The notes under the pieces are model-generated. The model saw nothing but the letters and a program-made list of their open reading frames with translations, was not told the DNA's origin and ran no database searches. Source: Podospora pseudoanserina (taxonomy: Eukaryota > Ascomycota > Sordariomycetes > Sordariales > Podosporaceae). Taken from it: a DNA stretch of 64,000 nucleotides. The translations under genes were made by a program, and so were the position numbers. This document shows positions 57,257 to 64,000 of this stretch, one piece after another. The stretch lies in assembly GCF_035222485.1 (NCBI RefSeq), contig NC_085920.1:2976001-3040000 (forward strand), written 5' to 3'. Every line of letters starts with the position of its first letter. Position 1 is the first letter of the stretch.

Positions 57257-58786
57257 ATGGATCAGAACCGCCCAACGCTTTCCACGCTGCCCAATGAGCT
57301 TCTCGCCATGATCATCGAGGAGCTGGTGGACGAGAGCAGCAAGCACAGCGGTGGACCTTCCATCAAAGCCTGCCGTTTGGTCAGCCGCCAGTTTTGCGAC
57401 GTCAGCTCTCGCTGGCTTATTCCCTCGGTCAAAGTCGGGCACAGTAATGATTCTCTGGCGCGACTGGATGCGATATCACGACACCCGGCGATTAGTCGTG
57501 GTGTTAGGACGATAGAGGTGGTGCTGTCTTCATATTCTACTTTCTGGAATCCTCTTGGGGGGAAAAGGGAGTTTATCGACTTTCAGCGGAAGGTCTTGGC
57601 GAACCGGGCAAAGATTTTTGAGGTTGGCAAGATTATTACTATGACTGAGAAGGATAATGCGATATTGAGAAAGGTGCATGAGGTGTTGAGGTGTTGGCTG
57701 TATTTCCAAGAACCGAAACGACAGCCGGAGCCGGGGGGTGATTTGGCGCTTCACCGGGAGTGTATGGACAGGTATTTTGGGGAGTTCCAGAGGCTGGCTT
57801 ATGAGCAGAAAGTGCTGGTGGATCACAGGGCGATGGGAACGGCGGTTGCTGAGGCGTTGAGCCGGATGCCGTGGGTGGCTGGGCTGAGGTTTGATGATAC
57901 TTGCCATTATGGCAGACGGAGGCGGGGGCTTTCGTGGGAAACGCCCGAGACGGTGGTTGAGGGGATTTATGAGAATACGCTGTTGCCGTTGACGAGGAGG
58001 GATCTCGAGGCCAGAGGGTCTGTTATTGTTGAAGAGATTCCTTTTTATCATCATGCTTCGGGGTCGGTGGCCTCGCCTCGTCCGCTCTCGGAGACTATTC
58101 CTCGTGTTTTGGCTGCTGTGGGGGGTGTTGATCAGGTAGAACTCAAGAGTCTCGTGGTGAACGTGGACTTGATTGATTTGAGGAGGGTTTTCAGGGAGGT
58201 TTCTGATTTGCGAGAGAAACTTACAGCTGCCACGAGGAGGTTGACAGACATTTCGATCCAGCAGAAGGCTGGGTATGACGATAGGTCTTTCTGGGGTCTC
58301 TGTTGTACATCGCCAAACCTTAAACACTACTCGGTGGTACTGGAGCTGGGATCACATGCGCTGGACCCGTTGCTGGAAGGGCCTGGTTCGAATGAGGAAC
58401 GGAAAAACTTGACGGTTATTCAGGTGAAGGGTGCTAGAATGACCGTCAGCACCCTGAAGCGGTTTCTTGACACTATCCCAGATGCCCTGGACCGCGTAGA
58501 GTTGGTGGGTGTCGAGGTGGTTGGGGGAGGTTGGCGGGAGGTTTTGGATATGCTCCGAGCGAAGACTTACCGGCAGACGGGGGACTGGCCGTACCCTGTG
58601 AGAATCTCTCAGGCTGTTAGCCCCCATCCGGACCATGAGTTGCACTCAACGTTTGAGTGGGTTTTCCAGAGCGATGCGACGTGGGAGCCGAGCGATGCCG
58701 ACGTGTATGTCATGAGACAGTCGGGGGTCAATCCGTTTGCTCCGGAGGCAGGGAGGTTTCCTTTAGGTGGTATTGTCAAGTGGTAG
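57257..58786 (+). CDS. F-box domain protein
   Basis: Single exon, 509 residues from the ATG at 57257. An F-box at about 8-55 is seen in LSTLPNELLAMIIEELVDES and KACRLVSRQFCDVSSRWLIP. This is the usual Skp1-binding start of fungal F-box proteins, substrate adaptors of SCF ubiquitin ligases. The remainder has no named repeat that I can identify but contains regularly spaced hydrophobic beta/alpha segments (ELKSLVVNVDLIDLRRVF, LKHYSVVLEL, DRVELVGVEVVGGGW). These suggest an irregular leucine-rich-repeat-like substrate domain, as in many Pezizomycotina members. No signal peptide or membrane span is present. Such genes are highly expanded and variable among fungi, so the substrate cannot be inferred. 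Confidence 0.88.
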   Translation: MDQNRPTLSTLPNELLAMIIEELVDESSKHSGGPSIKACRLVSRQFCDVSSRWLIPSVKVGHSNDSLARLDAISRHPAISRGVRTIEVVLSSYSTFWNPLGGKREFIDFQRKVLANRAKIFEVGKIITMTEKDNAILRKVHEVLRCWLYFQEPKRQPEPGGDLALHRECMDRYFGEFQRLAYEQKVLVDHRAMGTAVAEALSRMPWVAGLRFDDTCHYGRRRRGLSWETPETVVEGIYENTLLPLTRRDLEARGSVIVEEIPFYHHASGSVASPRPLSETIPRVLAAVGGVDQVELKSLVVNVDLIDLRRVFREVSDLREKLTAATRRLTDISIQQKAGYDDRSFWGLCCTSPNLKHYSVVLELGSHALDPLLEGPGSNEERKNLTVIQVKGARMTVSTLKRFLDTIPDALDRVELVGVEVVGGGWREVLDMLRAKTYRQTGDWPYPVRISQAVSPHPDHELHSTFEWVFQSDATWEPSDADVYVMRQSGVNPFAPEAGRFPLGGIVKW

Positions 58787-60930
58787 CTAAGGTGTGCTGT
58801 TATGGCGGCGAGGCTTTTCAGTTCTAGGTTCGTCTTTACTTGCCATGCCATAGAATGTGTACATCATTAGATACTATCACGACTTTCGAATAGCTGCCTA
58901 CTTACTACCTACTTCATAGATAGAGGATGAAGTCTGTGAAACAGCACGAGAGTCAGCCGAGAATGCCGAAAGATGGAACTTTGGCCTTTCAAGATATCCT
59001 AACGGCCTACCAGCCATCGTTTTGGATCTACCAACTATATTCTCCGGCTTTACAGAGCAACTGTTTATCCTCAACATAACTGCACCCCACGGCACCAAAT
59101 CTTCCAAATAAACACCACTTCTGCACCCACTATACCCCCCTCCCATCCTTTTGTTTGTCCAATCCCTATCCCAACCCAGACTTCAATCAATCTCACCGAC
59201 CCTTCCAGAAGCGAACCAACCCGCGCGCCCCAACTTCCTCATCTTTCACCATCAGTAACGAGCCACCTACCAAACGGGGCCCGTTCCGTTCCTCCTATTT
59301 CTCCTTTGTAACATACCGAGCTTCGGCTCAAGTTTCTCAACCCCGAAGCTTCCTGCAGCAAATTCTTTGAATGAAAAGAGGGCCAATAAAACGGCACAAT
59401 TCCACCAAAGGGACCCAAAAATTCCCATGGGAATGGTACGACAAGGATTTCGTTGATGGAAGGAGCGGGAGTCCAATGGCTCGTGGCTCGGGTTGCGGGT
59501 TTTGAGCTCCGGGGCCGGCGGGGGTGCATTTCTTCCCTTCCCTTCTCTTCCCTTCCCGTACCTACTTATATACGTGCTCTCTGTTCTGTGAGAGTTAGGT
59601 CTTGGAGTCTCAAACCAGAGCTAGAAGCAAAAACCCTCCAAGCCCTACCTACTGATGAGTCGATCATAAAACACCTACCTACCTAACCTAACCTATAACC
59701 CCCAGGTAAGTCATCAAAGAAAAAAGACCGAAAATGCAGCCAGAATCTACATGCTGCGTGGCTCCCTCCTGCCCCATGTCTGACTTTCTAGCCAGGCTCT
59801 AGCATCCTTTCTTTGACCTCTCTCCATTCAAGAAAACTTCCTAGCTTTCTTCTCCCGCCCCCAATCGAAATATTTCATAGGTAGTCAAGCAAGAAAGTCA
59901 TTGCGGTGACCTTCAGATAAGACAAGCTATCAAGGTCCTCAACCCTCCTCCCCAACCCTCCTCCCCAATTCTTTGACCCAACAGCTCCAGCCCATCCCAT
60001 CTCTTCTTTGTTCCCTCACCACCAGTCCCCCACCTTCAAGCGCCAAGTGAACGGGTTGGCTAGTTTAACCCGTCTTCACCTTTATCTCCATTTTCCTTCC
60101 TATCCTAGATGGAACAACTTCGGCGTGTTGCTCGCCAACACCTTCCCACCCAACAAACAACACCTCATCAAAGCAAAGCATCAAATCGCCATCACCCGGT
60201 TGAAATATCATTTCCTCACATTTGTAACTATGAGGAGAAGGCATGCTAGTCAACCTAAAATAATGATACTTGTTCCATGTCGGATCTGTTTCCATGTCCT
60301 TCCCATAAGCCCATCTGTCTGCCCTATTCCCATACCAGGGCAATCCAGTTCAGTTTCAGCCATGTGATAAAAACCCGGAACCCTATTCATACACTCTGGT
60401 GTCCTGACATGAAAAAACAACCCATAAAAACCCCCATGTCAAAAAATATTGCAGTCTGATTCCATGATCTGCTGCTGCTCTTTCTCATTCCATCCATCTC
60501 CCACGTTGTTCGCTCGCTCGCTAGTCATTTCACAACATAAAAACAACCGACACCCCAACCTCGTAACCTCTCCCAATGTAGTAGAAGGTAACTACCCCAC
60601 TGTAGCTGCTTGTTTTGCCTTTTTGACCCGGCCTTTTGGGGGAAAGAATTGGACTCATTCACAGAGTCCCAGTCCAGCTGAAAGTTGACCCCGAACACCT
60701 TGACGAACTCCAGACAAAAAATATTGACAGGCCGACCCGAACTCCGTTCCCAAGCCAAATAAAGCCATGTATCATGTAGGCAAAGCCCGTCCAACCCAAT
60801 CTAGCCGGACCCATAAATTGGAAAAGCCTGTCTCAAACCAAATGACGTGGGTGGATGCATGCGTAGGGTAAAAGCCTTTTGAGCTCAAAAATTTTACACA
60901 CATTTCTCTCTCGGTGTCTTGTTATGGAGT
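58787..60930. other. Spacer, about 2.1 kb
   Basis: Pyrimidine-rich and punctuated by ACCTACCT-type tetranucleotide runs (59549-59558, 59643-59690). It joins the 3' ends of two convergent genes, so it is unusually long for a terminator region. Only short frames occur; no domain is recognisable. Confidence 0.5.
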
Positions 60931-61800
60931 TCAGTCCATGTAAAAGTCACCCTTCAAGATGCGCTCTTGGAAGTGATCCGGCTTCTGCGGGGCACGGGGC
61001 CTCGGCTGAGCAGGCGGCGCTGGCATATCAGACACCGATCTGGCTCGGTCGTGACGAGGGTTGATTGACGAAGCCGAGACGGCGGGAGGTCCACCACGAG
61101 GAGGAGAGGCACTGAGGCCAGAGGCAAAGGAGAATGAGGGCCGGGCACCTTGGGCGACGGTGCTTTCGGCACGGGATCTAAGCTGATCGGACCAGTTGAA
61201 GCCTTGGTCTGATCGAGCGGTAGGAGAGCACAAGTCAGAACCTGTTCGAGCTTGGTTTGTGGTGCTTGCCTGAGGAGGGACTGTTCTGCCCCATGTGTAA
61301 TTCCCAACACCTGCCGAGGCAAGAGGGGGTGTGGATGGATTACTGCGGGCAGTACTGCCTCGTCGGGCCGGTTGGGAAGGCATACCATTTGCACCAGGAC
61401 TGTTACCTCCACGCATGCCACGCATGGCTTGAGCGGCACCCAGGCTCATCCGGCGAGAGAAGGGAGTGGTAGGGGCGGTGTGGGACATGTCATCTCCGTC
61501 CTCGATGGCACTCTCGTTGATGGAATCGGAATTGGTGGAGATGCTGGCACGGCGCATAAAGGCAGCAGAGGTGTTTGTGGGAGAGGTTCCTGGAAGACCA
61601 AAGGTGGCAACAGAGACTCTTCGGCGCTGGTTGTCCAGCATGGACGTGGCCAAGGGGGTGGGGAAGCCCGTGACTGAGGGTTGCGAGATGGAATTGCTCC
61701 GGAAGAGGCTGGTGAGAGTGTTGGAGGTCACAGACCCGCGTCTCTGTTGTCGTGCCATATCGTTGTTGGAGTTGTTGGAGGATGAGTTGTCTGAAGACAT
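60931..61800 (-). CDS. Conserved disordered Ser/Arg/Pro-rich fungal protein, 289 residues
   Basis: Single exon from the ATG at 61800 (MSSDNSSSNN). The sequence is low complexity but has blocks that I associate with a protein conserved across filamentous ascomycetes: RRRVSVATFGLPGTSPTNTS, SISTNSDSINESAIEDGDD, TAPTTPFSRRMSLGAAQAMR, QGFNWSDQLRSRAES and the C-terminal HFQERILKGDFYMD. Many R-x-x-S/RRxS sites suggest phosphorylation by basophilic kinases such as PKA. No membrane span, signal peptide or catalytic domain is present. Homologues are sometimes labelled as proline-rich or cell-wall proteins without functional evidence, so I leave the function open. Confidence 0.85.
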   Translation of the reverse strand: MSSDNSSSNNSNNDMARQQRRGSVTSNTLTSLFRSNSISQPSVTGFPTPLATSMLDNQRRRVSVATFGLPGTSPTNTSAAFMRRASISTNSDSINESAIEDGDDMSHTAPTTPFSRRMSLGAAQAMRGMRGGNSPGANGMPSQPARRGSTARSNPSTPPLASAGVGNYTWGRTVPPQASTTNQARTGSDLCSPTARSDQGFNWSDQLRSRAESTVAQGARPSFSFASGLSASPPRGGPPAVSASSINPRHDRARSVSDMPAPPAQPRPRAPQKPDHFQERILKGDFYMD

Positions 61801-64000
61801 GATGAAGGAGGGGGGCTTCAAGAGCCAGAGGACGCCAGGACTTATATCGAAAGGGACGAAAGTGTGCGTTTAACGTCCTCGTGTGAGACGGCAAGGATGG
61901 CCTGTCAGGAGGGCGGGAGTGGCTTCGGGGAAATCGGTAGTAGGGTGGAAGTGTAGCAGCGTGTGCCGACTCGTATGTTTTGTAGATTGCAATGGTTCGA
62001 GTCCTGTGCACACCGGCGCCTTCGATGTAGTGGAGGTGAAACGCTTAAATGGCAAACTGTTGTGGGGGGTGGGATGACGAGAATGACGAGGGGTGGTGCA
62101 ACGCCAGGGCACTCGGGTCTGAATGGCTCGCGCGCTGTCGACTTTTCTTTGTTGACGGACAGCCAGGTGTTCAGGTAATGGGCGGGATGATCGGCAGGCC
62201 TCGTTCGATGGGAGAAGCACGGTCACGTTTTGGGTGGGTGGGAAAGACGACAGGTACAAGGCCGTTGCGATATTGCGGTCCTTTCCTTTCCTTTGTCTAC
62301 AATGGCAGCAGCGGTCCGTCTCTGCCTATCTGGTTGTCGAACGGGGCCAGGCTGCGGGCGGGGTGCTTCCTCAGACGCTGCAGAATTGGGGGGGGGGTCT
62401 GACTCGATTGGCACCGACAGCGGACGATCGCGGGGAATGTGTTGGGGAAAGTGGTGTTTGAGAGTGAGATGGAAAGTTCAAGCAGCTGCGGATCAATTTG
62501 AGGTGTGAAGAGGAAGGAAAAGAAGGGGGTCGTTCTGTCCTCTGGCTCTTGCCCTCTTGACTTTGCCAGTTCCATCACCACCGACAAGCGGCGGTGGTGG
62601 TACTAACTACTATGGGAAGCGGCGTCGATCACTGGTTCGGCCAGCACAGACGCCGCTATCAGCGTGTCCATCACACATTGGGCAATGTGATTGGCTACCA
62701 CTCCAACGAGTGGACCAAACACTGCTGCTATGACCAATGCCGTCTGCAGAAAGGCTGCCGGCCTGGGGGTTAGCGTCCCCATCCTCCAGGGGAACGACCC
62801 CGGGACTAGCAGTCTAAAGTGAAGCCAAGATCCCAGCTTTCGACGTCACGGCCCCACATTAAACTTCACCCAATCGAACGATATGCGGGGTAGTCGAACA
62901 ACTGCCAGTCTCTCTCGCAACTCCCTGACATCCCCCAGCACAAGACATGTGCTGCCTCTTGGGCGCTGAAAACGGTCAGCACGATGGGATTGAAGGATGC
63001 GCATTGCATGATGTCGCATCTTTGGCAGCCTTCCACAGAAACCGTGAAAACAAAGATACCCTCTTGGCGAAGAGATGCATCACTGCGGCGGGCGAGCATG
63101 TGGCTTTGAGCTTAGCCAAATTAGGCATGTTGTAGTCTACTATAAAACGGCCTGGACTGGAATTTACCGTCCGACCATCCATACATCCCTCGTCCTTGCC
63201 ATTGCCTCTCACGAGATGCACATCACTTTTGCCACAGAACTGTCTTGTTTGCTGATGAGATCTGCCCCTAATCAACAATGACTGCAGCGAGATCCAATAT
63301 TGGCATATGAAAAGGGCGACGCAGGACCCCTTCTTCCCTCTCCCCCAATCAACGGACCGTCAGGCACAACCGCTTCCCCTCTTTTCACCGGTCAACAGCT
63401 GCAATGGTGCCGGGCTGCAAACTGATGCAACCACCAAATGCATCATATTCGTAAGCCGCCTTCTGGACTCTCAAAATGTCATGCGAAGACAGCTGTGTAG
63501 GGAAAAGGAGCAATCAATCGATTGACGGACAGTTGCTCCGGCTGCTTTCCCCCCACCCGATCACTCTCAGGAAGGGTCTGAAACCTTTTGTCTTGGAGAC
63601 CACGACACCATCTATGAGATCAACAGAGCTTTCCTGTCTATCTTGTGGGGGCCTTCCCTGCACCACCACAACCACCACGTCTCAGCTACATGACAGGATC
63701 CCATCCACCAATTCCAGGTGACCATGCCCGCAGTAGTCGCGCCAACTATCCTCTGACTTGGCTCCTTGTTAGTCCCCAGTCTAGCACACCTAGCCAATTC
63801 GGTGCCGGGGAGATAAAGCATACTGCAGCAACCCAAGCCAGCCCAGCAACTCCAAAGCAACCCTCCGGGAGAGAGCAATGCCAATGAAGCCGTCTTTCCG
63901 CACCTGAAGGGATCTGGTTGACTCCAGTTTTCCAGCCTGCCTGCATGACGGTTGAGTTGTAGATTGGCGAATCCTTTTACACTTGCATACTACCCCCTGC
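61801..64000. other. Spacer at the right edge, about 2.2 kb
   Basis: Begins with the promoter and probable long leader of the minus-strand gene ending at 61800. Frames are all short (under 140 codons) and overlapping; no domain, tRNA or repeat array is seen. Confidence 0.5.

Noticed and set aside
61960-62016. Possible tRNA from GGTTCGAGTCC with GTGTGC...GCACAC ends
   Set aside because: The span is about 55 nt, too short, and the T-stem does not pair.

Overview
The window looks like nuclear DNA of a filamentous ascomycete, most likely a Sordariomycete close to Podospora, Chaetomium or Neurospora. This is an inference. It rests on short GT-AG introns (about 55-175 nt), compact genes separated by long GC-mixed spacers, and proteins typical of these fungi: 2EXR, F-box and Zn2Cys6 proteins, a GH131 glucanase and DapB. 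No bacterial operon structure, rRNA or convincing tRNA was seen. Exon boundaries were worked out by hand from reading frame, splice consensus and family knowledge.

Left third (1-20.5 kb). An N-terminal fragment of a Ser-rich protein runs off the left edge, followed by almost 5 kb without a convincing gene. Then come NAD(P)HX dehydratase, a decayed 21-bp tandem array, mitochondrial ATP synthase subunit alpha (six exons), and two unrecognised proteins, all on the minus strand. The vacuolar dipeptidyl aminopeptidase B gene (plus) converges on a small YbjQ-type gene.

Middle (20.5-40.8 kb). A secreted GH131 beta-glucanase converges on a small secreted protein. Next are a PRA1/YIP3 Golgi-ER membrane protein with a long, different-frame disordered ORF directly behind it, an Arg/Ser-rich membrane-anchored protein, an MFS transporter, a 2EXR protein, a thioredoxin-PITH (TXNL1-like) protein, and a strongly repetitive protein. 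The repetitive protein has Val-Pro-Val repeats followed by 18 tandem 15-residue units.

Right third (40.8-64 kb). After another ~4.8 kb gene-poor stretch there is a large PX-PH-RhoGAP protein (Bem3 type) with a ~190-bp near-perfect hairpin in its 3' flank. This is followed by a Zn2Cys6 transcription factor, a Cys-rich secreted protein, an F-box protein and a conserved disordered fungal protein. The last 2.2 kb show no supported gene.

Functionally this is an ordinary housekeeping/accessory mix: energy metabolism and metabolite repair, vesicle and polarity control, secretion, and regulation. There is no obvious gene cluster. The most unusual items are the hairpin at 50877-51065, the 21-bp array at 7289-7614, the VPV plus 15-residue repeat protein with a doubtful proline-rich junction, and the overlapping open frame behind PRA1.
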